A stretch of 64,000 bases of DNA from Staphylococcus equorum (GTDB taxonomy: Bacteria; Bacillota; Bacilli; Staphylococcales; Staphylococcaceae), in contig NZ_LNNB01000028.1 in the NCBI RefSeq assembly GCF_001747895.1, forward strand, positions 1-64,000. Reading direction: 5' to 3'. A program made the translations under genes and the position numbers. A model generated the notes under the pieces. That model searched no databases, was not told where the DNA came from, and worked only from the letters and a program-made list of their open reading frames with translations. Positions 34,929 to 43,748 of this stretch are shown in pieces (the first letter of the stretch is position 1; each line of letters starts with the position of its first letter).

Positions 34929-36161
34929 TTATAAAACCAAGCCAATGATAGATGCAGAAATGATAGATGCAAGTGTAGCACCAAGCAATAAGCGCAGTGC
35001 AAAAGATGCGACTTTATTTCCTTGCTCTCCGCTAATTCCTTTGATGGCACCAACGATAATCCCTACAGTACCAAAGTTAGCGAAACTGATTAAATAAACT
35101 GAAATAATACCTTGAGTGCGTGTCGTCAAATCTCCTGCTAATTTTTGAAAATCTAGCATTGCAACAAATTCGTTAGTTATTAATTTTGTAGCCATAATAG
35201 AACCAGCTTGAACAGCTTCATGCCATGGTACTCCAATAATAAAAGCAATTGGGGCAAATACATAACCAATAAGTTGTTTGAAGTTGAGACCTACAAGATC
35301 AAATAATATAGTAATGGCCTCCATTAAGGAAATGAAAGCTAATAACATAATAGCTACAGTAATCGCAATCTTAAAACCATCGATTGCACTATCACCAATC
35401 ATTTGAAAAAAAGGAACTTTAGTTTGTCGCGACGATGATTGATTGCTATTATGACTTGAATCGTTCTTATTAATTGAATTTGTTAAATCTACGTCTTGGT
35501 TGTCAGATTCATATGGATTGATAATACTTGCTACGACTAATGCACTAAATATATTAAGCATCACTGCAGTTACTACGTATTTTGGTTCAATCATTTGCAT
35601 ATATGAACCAAGCATCGCCATACTGACAGCGCTCATAGCAGATGTAGCAATCGTATATAATTTTGCACGGGATAGTTTGGGTATCATATCTTTAATTGTT
35701 AAAAATACCTCTGGTTGACCAAGCATGGATGTCGAAATTGCAAAGTAACTTTCAAGATGTCCCATGTGCGTTATTTTATTGATAATTATTCCAACATATT
35801 TAATGATAAAAGGAAGAATCTTGAAGTAATTTAATATTCCAATTAGTACAGATATAAATACTAATGGTAGCAAGACGTTTAAAAAGAATGTGGAACCATC
35901 TTGATTCTGTAAATCTCCAAACACAAAGTTTATTCCAGCATTACTGATATTGATTAGACCCTCAAAGAAGGCGCCTAAAGTTGTTAATATATTCAAACCT
36001 ATAGTTGTGTTCATCATGAATAATACAATGATGATTTGAATAGCTAACATAATGGCAGGTTTTTTAAAATTAATACTTTTTCTGTTAAAACTAAATAGAA
36101 AAGCTATTAATAAAGCAAATAAAATACCAGTAAAGGTAAATAAAATTGACATATATATCAC
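34929..36161 (-). CDS. NupC/CNT-family nucleoside transporter
   Basis: 410 residues of the concentrative nucleoside transporter family with about ten helices. Family segments are STSMLGQPEVFLTIKDMIPK near 163-182, PWHEAVQAGSIMATKLITNEF near 304-324 and a C-terminal ANFGTVGIIVGAIKG stretch. It starts directly after psuG (adjacent bases 36161/36162), so it is the last gene of the psuK-psuG operon and most likely imports pseudouridine. An Asn/Ser-rich cytoplasmic loop near 225-245 is unusually long. Confidence 0.88.
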   Translation of the reverse strand: MIYMSILFTFTGILFALLIAFLFSFNRKSINFKKPAIMLAIQIIIVLFMMNTTIGLNILTTLGAFFEGLINISNAGINFVFGDLQNQDGSTFFLNVLLPLVFISVLIGILNYFKILPFIIKYVGIIINKITHMGHLESYFAISTSMLGQPEVFLTIKDMIPKLSRAKLYTIATSAMSAVSMAMLGSYMQMIEPKYVVTAVMLNIFSALVVASIINPYESDNQDVDLTNSINKNDSSHNSNQSSSRQTKVPFFQMIGDSAIDGFKIAITVAIMLLAFISLMEAITILFDLVGLNFKQLIGYVFAPIAFIIGVPWHEAVQAGSIMATKLITNEFVAMLDFQKLAGDLTTRTQGIISVYLISFANFGTVGIIVGAIKGISGEQGNKVASFALRLLLGATLASIISASIIGLVL

Positions 36162-37073
36162 CTACATTTGAGTGAAAGCAACTGCAATTTTAGCTCCTAC
36201 AACAGCATTGTTTTCAACAAGTTTTATATTTGTTTCTAAACTCTTACCGTCAGATTTTTCAACGATTTTACCTAAAAGGAAAGGTGTGGAATCTTTTCCA
36301 CTTATTCCTTGTACTTCTGCTTCTTTTACAGCGTCTTCAATTATTGTATCGATATAAGATTTAGCTAACTCGAATTGCTTAGGTACAGGATTGGCAATTA
36401 CAATACCGCCAGACAGACCTATATCACATTTTTTCTTACAAATACGTGCTACAGCATCAGGTGTGTCCGCAGAGCTATTTAATTTAATACCACTTTTTCG
36501 AGTGAAGAATGCAGGTAATTCATCTGTTTGATAGCCAATTACAGGAACCCCTTTAGTTTCGAGATATTCCATTGTTTTTGGTAAATCTAATATAGATTTT
36601 GCACCAGCACAAATCACTGTGACATTTGTTTGGCCCAGTTCTTCTAAGTCTGCTGAAATGTCCATGGTATGTTCGACTCCTCTATGGACCCCCCCAATAC
36701 CTCCAGTAACGAAGAACTGAATGTCAGCTAATTCAGCACAAATCATTGTTGATGCTACAGTAGTTGCCCCAATTCGTTTAGTTGCAATTATCTCTGCTAA
36801 ATCACGACGAGATACTTTAGCTACATTGTCACTATTGGCGAGAAAGTGGAGTTCATTTGATTCTAAGCCGATTTTAATTTTTCCGTTCATTAAAGCAATG
36901 GTGGCAGGTACAGCACCATTATCTCTTATAAGTTGTTCGACTTTTTTAGCCATTTTGACATTTTGTGGATAGGGCATACCGTGTGAAATAATTGTTGACT
37001 CTAGTGCTACTATAGGTTTGTTGTTTGCTTTACCTTGTTGTACTTCTTTTGAATATTCAATGTATTTTTCCAT
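36162..37073 (-). CDS. psuG: Pseudouridine-5'-phosphate glycosidase
   Basis: 303 residues. It splits pseudouridine 5'-phosphate into uracil and ribose 5-phosphate. Family motifs are ALESTIISHGMPYPQN at 24-39, the TTVASTMICAELA segment, FVTGGIGGVHRG near 120-131 and ICAGAKSILDLPKTMEYLET near 154-173. The start overlaps the kinase gene by 17 bases, which implies coupling. The transporter follows with no gap. Together they form a compact salvage operon. Confidence 0.94.
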   Translation of the reverse strand: MEKYIEYSKEVQQGKANNKPIVALESTIISHGMPYPQNVKMAKKVEQLIRDNGAVPATIALMNGKIKIGLESNELHFLANSDNVAKVSRRDLAEIIATKRIGATTVASTMICAELADIQFFVTGGIGGVHRGVEHTMDISADLEELGQTNVTVICAGAKSILDLPKTMEYLETKGVPVIGYQTDELPAFFTRKSGIKLNSSADTPDAVARICKKKCDIGLSGGIVIANPVPKQFELAKSYIDTIIEDAVKEAEVQGISGKDSTPFLLGKIVEKSDGKSLETNIKLVENNAVVGAKIAVAFTQM

Positions 37074-38166
37074 TTTTATATTCCTCCAAGTCTCTAAATA
37101 ATTGTTTTTTATCTAAATTTTGGCGAACAGTGTAATTCGTTTCGATTGTTTTGCGCGCGTTAATTATTCCGGCCTCAAGTATGCTAACTATGTCTAAGTC
37201 ATTGAGCCAACTAAATACGACTGCACTAGAGAAAGAATCTCCTGCACCAGTTACATCTACGACTTTGTCTGATGGCATAATCGGTTTGATAATTTCTTTA
37301 TTGGAATTTCTATATATGAGTTCATTAACGCCATTAGTAATAATGACATTCGAAACACCTAAATCATTCCATCTTTTAGCTGCAATTTTTAAATCATTTG
37401 TATTGTTGATTTTCATTTTTAAGTAGGTCTCTGTTTCATCACGATTAATGATGAGCCAGTCGATAGCATGTAAAGAATCAGGCATGTTTTTCATTTTTGG
37501 TGATGACACAGGTATAACGACTAAGTTAATATTGTGTTTTTCTGAGTATGCACATAGAAAATCAATAGCGTTTTTACTGAGGTTTAAATCTACGACGATA
37601 CATTTCGCTTTAATCAATAAGTGGGTTCTTTTTATCAAGAATTCAGGGGTAATGTACTCATAAACTTCCATGTCTGCTAAGCCATATTTCATATTGCCTT
37701 CGTTATCAATTAAGGCAGTATATGAACCTGTATTTGCATTTTCAACTTGTTGTACATGGTCTAAATTCATAAACGGACTAGATAATTTATGAATCATATC
37801 CCACTCACTGTCATTACCACTTGTTGATAAAAAAGCAACAGTTTCACCCATACGGCCTAAATTCTCAGCGATATTACGTGCGACACCACCTATAGATCTT
37901 GTAGAAGTGACAGGATTTGAAGTTTCCAATTGCAATTCGGAATGAACATAAAACTTCCTATCCAAATTGGCGGCACCAATGCAAACGAGCGGATAGTCTT
38001 CGTTTAACACGTAGGCTTTTCCTAATACATATTCTTTGCGAATTAAACCTGAGATGATGTTTGCCACAGCTGGCCTGGATAGACCAATAGACTGAGCTAA
38101 TTCTTGTTGAGAGATAAAAGGATTTTCTTGAATACGTTTGAGAACCTCTCGTTCATTGTTATTCAT
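37057..38166 (-). CDS. psuK: Pseudouridine kinase with N-terminal winged helix (PfkB family)
   Basis: 369 residues. The N-terminal 55 residues form a winged helix (PFISQQELAQSIGLSRPAVA), and a PfkB sugar kinase domain follows with GGVARNIAENL near 105 and the anion-hole motif DVTGAGDSFSSAVVFSW near 315-331. It phosphorylates pseudouridine. The fused DNA-binding part suggests it may also sense substrate and regulate its own operon. I chose the ATG with AAAAGGAGG eight bases upstream; longer frames have no ribosome site. A cre-like site lies about 90 bases upstream. Confidence 0.9.
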   Translation of the reverse strand: MNNNEREVLKRIQENPFISQQELAQSIGLSRPAVANIISGLIRKEYVLGKAYVLNEDYPLVCIGAANLDRKFYVHSELQLETSNPVTSTRSIGGVARNIAENLGRMGETVAFLSTSGNDSEWDMIHKLSSPFMNLDHVQQVENANTGSYTALIDNEGNMKYGLADMEVYEYITPEFLIKRTHLLIKAKCIVVDLNLSKNAIDFLCAYSEKHNINLVVIPVSSPKMKNMPDSLHAIDWLIINRDETETYLKMKINNTNDLKIAAKRWNDLGVSNVIITNGVNELIYRNSNKEIIKPIMPSDKVVDVTGAGDSFSSAVVFSWLNDLDIVSILEAGIINARKTIETNYTVRQNLDKKQLFRDLEEYKNGKIH

Positions 38167-38257
38167 AAGATCAACCTCCTTTTTCTGTAACCTAAACATA
38201 AGTTTAAAATCAAACATTTGTTTAATTTGGTAAAATTCTAACATGTAATTTTACATT

Positions 38258-38272
38258 TGTATACGCTTACAT
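38258..38272 (-). promoter_or_regulatory. Candidate cre (CcpA) site of the pseudouridine operon
   Basis: TTGTATACGCTTACA has one mismatch to the cre pattern and lies about 90 bases before psuK. The remaining gap to 38430 has no gene. Confidence 0.5.
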
Positions 38273-38429
38273 ATAAAAGTTACTAAAATTGTGACAATTA
38301 AAAAAGATAAATGAAAGTGGCGTAGAGTGATTAGAAAAAAGGGGAAGTAAAGATGTTCGAATAACGTGAATAACTACATATTATTAAAATTATTTTGAAA
38401 AGAAGCAAGAAAGATTTATTTAAATAAAA

Positions 38430-38471
38430 AACAGCCTGGGACATAGCACATGTCTCAGGCTTATTTTTTAT
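38430..38471. terminator. Hairpin with a CTGGGACAT motif
   Basis: AGCCTGGGACAT (38433-38444) pairs with ATGTCTCAGGCT (38450-38461) around a five-base loop with one G-T pair, and is followed by TTATTTTTT. The motif resembles the GTCTGAGACATAA repeat at 15785. Confidence 0.75.
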
Positions 38472-38654
38472 ATAGGGAGTGGCTGACTGAATTGAAAATA
38501 CGCTTATATCAAGCTTTTAAAGAACTACTACTTCATTTATGAAGACAAGTAGTTCTTTAAAAGCACTGAAGCACTTGTTTACAGTAGCTGTGCCGGGCTG
38601 GGTTCATACGACGAAATTTATTAGGAAAATTAGATTTCTATCCTACTCCCTATA
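38471..38654. repeat. Structured intergenic element framed by TATAGGGAGT
   Basis: TATAGGGAGT (38471-38480) is inverted as ACTCCCTATA (38645-38654). Inside, GCTTTTAAAGAACTACT (38513-38529) pairs perfectly with 38548-38564, with CTTC/GAAG in the loop. No gene is present. It lies between the psuK promoter region and the zinc-ribbon gene. Confidence 0.6.
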
Positions 38655-38662
38655 AAATAATA

Positions 38663-39967
38663 TTAATATCCAGAATCGACTTTTTCACCGTCTTCATCAT
38701 ATTCTGTGACATAACCGTCATCATCTATAGTATATGATCCAGCTAAATTACCGTCTTTATCGGTAAATGAAAATCCCCAACCATCATCTGTTTCTTCAGG
38801 TTCTTTATAAGTATAAGTATCAGTGTCTAAACTTTCGCCTTCATATGATTCGACTTTGTCTATAACATTATCACGTGTGACATCCTCCTCATCTGAACTA
38901 GATGCGTCTTCGTCATCTTCAGATTGAGTTTCTTTTTCAAATACTTTGTCTTCATGGTCGCTAATAGCATCATCATCAAAGGTTAAAGCAACATCAACTT
39001 CTTCTTCGTCGTTTTCAGGGCTTGAAACATTCTCGACATTTGATGTGAATTGTTTACCTTCAACTTCAGTTGTAGCATATACTTCTACTTTTTCGTCAGG
39101 TGAGTATGGACCAAATGTTTCGCTAGCGTATTCATCAAAGTCTTGTTGTTTTTCACCATTGATATAAAGCTTTAGTGAATCTAAATCGATATATGCTGAG
39201 TCAGTACTTACAGTAAAACGCTTTTGTTTGAATTGAGGATCAGCATCGTTACTTTCAGACATATCGATATGAACGACACCATCAAACTTTTTACCATCTA
39301 CTTTTTGAGTAGCTTTTAAATCGTATATTCCAATAGGGAAGTCATCAAGTGTTTTTGTCTTACCTTGTTTTAGTTTCACTTTTTTCGTATCGTCGTTATG
39401 TTTGTAAGATAATGTACTATCTTCTTCAGGAAGAATGGTAACAGACGCTTCATTTACATTAAAATTATAGTTTTTAAATATACCCCATTTTTTACCATCT
39501 TGAGAGATGTTTATGAGTTCGTTATCGCCAACCGTAACAGAAGTGCCACCCATTGTATTATCTTTCATACCTTGTGCAGCGCTTTGAATTTCATCACCAA
39601 CACGTTCAGGGCTATCTGTTTCATTAATATATTTATAGACAGCTTTGGCTTCGTCTTTAGACAGAGACTCGCCGTTTGCTTTTAAATTATGAGTTAAGTT
39701 ACTGGGCTTATTATTTTTTAAATCATTTGAAATAGCTTCAGCTTGTTTTGTCGGTGAAAGCTGACTTTCAATTATCTTATAAGCTGTAAATAATGCAATA
39801 ATGATAACTACAATGACAGCAATTGTAATATAAAGTGGTAATTTTGATTTTTTATTATGATTGTCGTTGTTATTTGTACTACGTTGTTGATGTACAGGTG
39901 TGCCACACTGTGTACATACTTTTTGGTTTGGTTTAATTTCGGCTCCACAATTACTACAGTATTTCAT
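38663..39967 (-). CDS. Zinc-ribbon membrane protein, TcaA/YvbJ-like
   Basis: 434 residues. An N-terminal zinc ribbon (CSNCGAE and CTQCGTP, residues 4-24) is followed by one membrane helix (about 47-68) and a long extracytoplasmic region. The architecture and parts such as FKNYNFNVNEASV and FGPYSPDEKVEVYA resemble TcaA, a teicoplanin-response membrane protein of S. aureus, and YvbJ of Bacillus. The C-terminal 90 residues are very acidic. The function is probably envelope stress or surface related, not known in detail. A second zinc-ribbon gene ends 15 bases upstream on the same strand. Confidence 0.75.
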   Translation of the reverse strand: MKYCSNCGAEIKPNQKVCTQCGTPVHQQRSTNNNDNHNKKSKLPLYITIAVIVVIIIALFTAYKIIESQLSPTKQAEAISNDLKNNKPSNLTHNLKANGESLSKDEAKAVYKYINETDSPERVGDEIQSAAQGMKDNTMGGTSVTVGDNELINISQDGKKWGIFKNYNFNVNEASVTILPEEDSTLSYKHNDDTKKVKLKQGKTKTLDDFPIGIYDLKATQKVDGKKFDGVVHIDMSESNDADPQFKQKRFTVSTDSAYIDLDSLKLYINGEKQQDFDEYASETFGPYSPDEKVEVYATTEVEGKQFTSNVENVSSPENDEEEVDVALTFDDDAISDHEDKVFEKETQSEDDEDASSSDEEDVTRDNVIDKVESYEGESLDTDTYTYKEPEETDDGWGFSFTDKDGNLAGSYTIDDDGYVTEYDEDGEKVDSGY

Positions 39968-39982
39968 TAATTAACTCTCTCC

Positions 39983-40807
39983 TTAATAATCTGTATTAAA
40001 ATATGAATCTAAAGCACTTAAAGAATTTGAAACTGTTCCTTCAATAAGAATGCGAAGGAGGACACCTAAAATAAGAATATAAATTAAAATAGCATAAATC
40101 ACGGGCATACGAAGTTGATGCATATGACTGTGCTTTGTTGTGAGATAAATTGGTGACACTAATGTAAATAGCATAGAAATTAAAACAAGCATTGATCCAA
40201 AGCTTGGCACATTAATAGCTAGAAATAATAAGCCTAATAAGAACGCAATTACAGAAAAAGTATTAATTAATACAAAATCTGAAAGTGCTTTATGTACACT
40301 GATTTTAATGTTTAGCAGTTTAATCAATAATAATGTAATGGCAAAAATTATTGAAATAGATATTAGTATGTAAAAGGTAATGTTAAAAACGATATTAGCC
40401 TTACTTGTCGCAAAAAATGCTACCTCTGCTGGTATAACTAAAGATAATAAAATAAGTGTAATTATAAACCCTGCAATAATGAGACTGAAAAGCGTTTTAA
40501 ATGTAAATTGATGTTTACTTATAACTGCCTCATCTGTCCTAGAAAATGAGCTGGAGAAAAATAATTTTGCCTCATTAAAAATATCATCAGAATGTTTGGT
40601 AATGTTTTTGTTTGATTGACTTGGTTGTTTTGGCTGATGAGAGGTATGAGATGGTTCATGATTCTGTGATGCATCAGACTGAGATGTATGTTGATTAGTA
40701 GTTGGATTGTCAGTAGATGATTGATCTTGAAGTGTTAATTTGGTACCACACTCGCCACAAAATAAATCTTTTTTTGTAACTGACTCCCCGCAATTTGGGC
40801 AATGCAT
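39983..40807 (-). CDS. Zinc-ribbon multi-pass membrane protein
   Basis: 274 residues from the ATG with GGGGG six bases upstream; longer frames lack a ribosome site. Two CxxC pairs form a zinc ribbon (CPNCGES and CGECGTK, residues 3-23). A Gln/Ser/His/Thr-rich linker (about 27-72) comes next, then about six membrane helices (about 105-260). It resembles YIP1-like or zinc-ribbon membrane proteins of unknown function. It sits just upstream of the TcaA-like gene, so the two probably form an operon and share the same sensing ribbon. Confidence 0.75.
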   Translation of the reverse strand: MHCPNCGESVTKKDLFCGECGTKLTLQDQSSTDNPTTNQHTSQSDASQNHEPSHTSHQPKQPSQSNKNITKHSDDIFNEAKLFFSSSFSRTDEAVISKHQFTFKTLFSLIIAGFIITLILLSLVIPAEVAFFATSKANIVFNITFYILISISIIFAITLLLIKLLNIKISVHKALSDFVLINTFSVIAFLLGLLFLAINVPSFGSMLVLISMLFTLVSPIYLTTKHSHMHQLRMPVIYAILIYILILGVLLRILIEGTVSNSLSALDSYFNTDY

Positions 40808-40979
40808 AAAAATCCCCCTTATAATATGTTTATTAAAATAGAATATCACAGTTATATCTAGTGCGCACCGCTTTTTCAAAAAAGGAAAAAATTAATAATT
40901 TAAAAAGTTATTTTTATTTAATTTTTGTGAGGGATAAAAATTTTTATAGATAATACTTGTTATAAGAAGTGTTAGAAAT

Positions 40980-41025
40980 CAAAAGAGATAGCGGAAGATA
41001 AAAAATCCTCCGCTATCTCTTTTAT
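40980..41025. terminator. Bidirectional terminator
   Basis: AAAAGAGATAGCGGA pairs with TCCGCTATCTCTTTT around a 12-base loop. It lies after the ROK regulator gene. Confidence 0.9.
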
Positions 41026-41049
41026 CGAACTATTATATTTTGACTTAAC

Positions 41050-42261
41050 CTATAACTCTGACCAAATTAAATGTTGATGGATGGCAAGGGCACAGGCACC
41101 TTTGGCACCATTAATAGGGTGATAGACTTTCATTTGAAAATCAATTTTACCTAATCCACCGTATAAGTTTTGGTAACTTAAATATTCTTTTAAAATGACA
41201 TCTGTAATATCATTGTTAAATAATGGACCATGCAAATAAATTTTATTGGTATCTACTAACATGGTTAAATTATTGAGCGTAATTGCGACTGCACGCATAG
41301 CATCTTTGATAATTTGTACGATGCCACTATCGCCTAAACGATACGCTTCTATAACAGTATCTAAAGTTATATCATTTGAGTCTGCTACTAAACTTGTGAG
41401 ATATGTGCTTTGAGCACTTCTATAAATAACTTTAGCTTTATTTATAATATTCATACCACCTAAATAGTTTTGTAAGCACCCTCTACGACCACATTCACAG
41501 CGTTCACCGTCTGGATGGATGATGGTATGTCCGACTTCCCCTACAGAAAAATTGGAAACTCCATATAAATTACCACGGTACATACTAGATGAAAAAATCC
41601 CTTTTACAGCATGGAAGAAGATGAAGTTTTCGCCATCATTTTCTGATGTAAGTAAATGTTCATATAGACTCATACAATGTACGTTATTTTCTAAAAATAC
41701 AGGCAGGTCAATACGAGAAAGTAAATTTTTCAAATCAAAACCGGACCAATCACTATTCGAAGCAATTTGTTGATCTGTTTCATCAAAGTGACCTGGTAAA
41801 GCAATACCAACTGCTTGAATATTATAAGCTACATGTTGTTTTAAGAAATGATTAAGTTCTTCCAATATAAAGTTTGGAGTAATTTTTTTTAAGAATTGTG
41901 TTGTAGTAATATCAATCATATTCTGATCGACAATATTACCAAGATTGTCAGTTAAACATAACGTTACAAAATCTCTGGCTAATTCAATACCAACATAGTA
42001 ATTGTATTTATTACAAATTGTAAGTAATATTTTTTTGCGTCCTGACGTTTTTTTAGTGTCAATATCGTAATGATCAACTTCAATATCCGTAGATTTAATG
42101 AGATTATCTTGTATTAGTTCTGCGGTTACTGCAGTTGTTGTTGCTGGTGTGATTCCTGTATTTCTTGCTATGTCAACTCTTGATATAGGGCCACGTACGT
42201 ATATTTCATTTAAAATTTGGCCACGTATCATCCGCTGTTTATTTGTCATGTTTGCTTTCAT
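41050..42261 (-). CDS. ROK-family transcriptional regulator (NagC/XylR-like)
   Basis: 403 residues from the ATG at 42261 (GGTGA six bases upstream). An N-terminal winged helix (GPISRVDIARNTGITPATTT, about 24-43) precedes a ROK domain. The ROK zinc motif CECGRRGC is intact near 255-262, and EVGHTIIHPDGE precedes it. The gene is divergent from a lactose/cellobiose-type PTS operon, 145 bases away, and very likely represses it until a phosphorylated sugar binds. The sugar is unknown. Confidence 0.88.
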   Translation of the reverse strand: MKANMTNKQRMIRGQILNEIYVRGPISRVDIARNTGITPATTTAVTAELIQDNLIKSTDIEVDHYDIDTKKTSGRKKILLTICNKYNYYVGIELARDFVTLCLTDNLGNIVDQNMIDITTTQFLKKITPNFILEELNHFLKQHVAYNIQAVGIALPGHFDETDQQIASNSDWSGFDLKNLLSRIDLPVFLENNVHCMSLYEHLLTSENDGENFIFFHAVKGIFSSSMYRGNLYGVSNFSVGEVGHTIIHPDGERCECGRRGCLQNYLGGMNIINKAKVIYRSAQSTYLTSLVADSNDITLDTVIEAYRLGDSGIVQIIKDAMRAVAITLNNLTMLVDTNKIYLHGPLFNNDITDVILKEYLSYQNLYGGLGKIDFQMKVYHPINGAKGACALAIHQHLIWSEL

Positions 42262-42324
42262 TTTTATCACCATAATTTCTTAATACTCTTATTATTATAT
42301 TAAAAATAAAAAGTTGCAACTATA

Positions 42325-42380
42325 TTGACACATAATTGATTATAAATTATAATTAATCAAAACATTGAAAGCGTTTTCAA
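42325..42380 (+). promoter_or_regulatory. Consensus promoter with downstream cre for the Lac-type PTS operon
   Basis: TTGACA (42325-42330), 17 bases, TATAAT (42348-42353) is a perfect sigma-A promoter. A cre (TTGAAAGCGTTTTCAA, 42365-42380) overlaps the expected transcript start, a repression position. Confidence 0.85.
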
Positions 42381-42406
42381 AATCGAATCTACGATGGGGT
42401 GTTGAT

Positions 42407-43735
42407 GTGAGTAAATTTAATGACGCATTAGAAAAACATTTGTTACCAGTCGCTTCTAAATTGGGATCAAATAAAATTTTGATTTCAATGAGGGATGGCA
42501 TTATCGTTGCAATGCCTTTGATTATTATTGGTTCATTATTTTTAGTAATCAGTGGTATTGCGATACCGGGCTGGATAGAGTGGCTAGAAACACAGGGGAT
42601 TCAACCATATTTAATGAAAGCAGTGAATGGGACATTCGGATTAATGGGACTAGTTGCAAGTTTTGGTGTCGCACATAGTATTGCCCGGCAATACAATACA
42701 GATGGGGTTTCAGCCGGTATTATTGCGATGTCAGCATTTTTAGTTGTCACACCGAATGTAATGACTGGAGATAAAGTACCTGAAGAAGCAATACCTCAAA
42801 TATATATGGGAAGTCAGGGTTTATTTGTAGCACTTATTATTGGTATTATTTCAGGGTTAATCTTTCAGTGGTTTATCAATAGAAACATTAGAATCAAAAT
42901 GCCAGATCAAGTACCGCCAGCAGTAGCACAAAGTTTTAGCGCATTAATACCTGGGGCAGCTATTATAATATTATGGCTTGCTGTATATATCGCATTGGAT
43001 AATTTACCGTTTGGCAACATCCATGAATTGATTGTTAATACATTAGGTGTACCGTTAAGTCTGATGGGAGGTAGCTTGATCGGTACCATTATCTTAGTTG
43101 GTCTTAATAGTGCTTTTTGGTTTGTCGGTATCCATGGTGCAAACGTAGTAAATGCAGTTATGCAACCAATTTGGTTGAAAAATATTGATGAAAACCGTCT
43201 AGCATATCAAGCCAATCCACACGGAGACTTACCGCATATCATAACGCAGCCATTTATTGATAATTTTGTATTTATGGGAGGCGGTGGCTCAACAATAGGT
43301 CTAGTCATCGTAATTGCGATATTAGCTTTTAAAAAACGTTCCAGTAAAATCACAAAAACGATGGCACCACTTACTTTAATGCCGGGAATATTTAATATTA
43401 ATGAACCAACATTGTTTGGTTTGCCTGTTGTACTTAATGTGAGATTAATTATTCCATTTGTATTAGCACCAATGATTAATGCGACGATAACATATTTCGC
43501 AATGTCGAGCGGTATCGTGCATCTCACCAATGGGACGGCGATGCCATGGACGATACCACCTATCATCAGTGGATTTTTAGCGACAGGGCATTATAGTGGT
43601 TCATTGGTTCAAATTGTATGTATCATTATCGATATTTTACTCTATTACCCATTTTATAGAGCAATGGAGAAATATAATTTATATTTAGAAGATAAAGAAG
43701 TAAACGGAAAAAAAGAAACGGAAGAACCAAAATAA
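42407..43735 (+). CDS. PTS lactose/cellobiose-family EIIC
   Basis: 442 residues from a GTG with GGGG seven bases upstream. The upstream TTG that would extend the frame is part of the cre site, so it is not the start. The protein begins SKFNDALEKHLLPVASKLGS, typical of CelB-type EIIC, and has about ten helices. The family signature GIHGANVVNAVMQPIW is near 235-250 and NEPTLFGLPVVLN near 328-340. With the EIIB and EIIA genes downstream it forms a beta-glucoside, chitobiose or similar transporter. Confidence 0.9.
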   Translation: MSKFNDALEKHLLPVASKLGSNKILISMRDGIIVAMPLIIIGSLFLVISGIAIPGWIEWLETQGIQPYLMKAVNGTFGLMGLVASFGVAHSIARQYNTDGVSAGIIAMSAFLVVTPNVMTGDKVPEEAIPQIYMGSQGLFVALIIGIISGLIFQWFINRNIRIKMPDQVPPAVAQSFSALIPGAAIIILWLAVYIALDNLPFGNIHELIVNTLGVPLSLMGGSLIGTIILVGLNSAFWFVGIHGANVVNAVMQPIWLKNIDENRLAYQANPHGDLPHIITQPFIDNFVFMGGGGSTIGLVIVIAILAFKKRSSKITKTMAPLTLMPGIFNINEPTLFGLPVVLNVRLIIPFVLAPMINATITYFAMSSGIVHLTNGTAMPWTIPPIISGFLATGHYSGSLVQIVCIIIDILLYYPFYRAMEKYNLYLEDKEVNGKKETEEPK

Positions 43736-43748
43736 AGGAGTAGATAAT

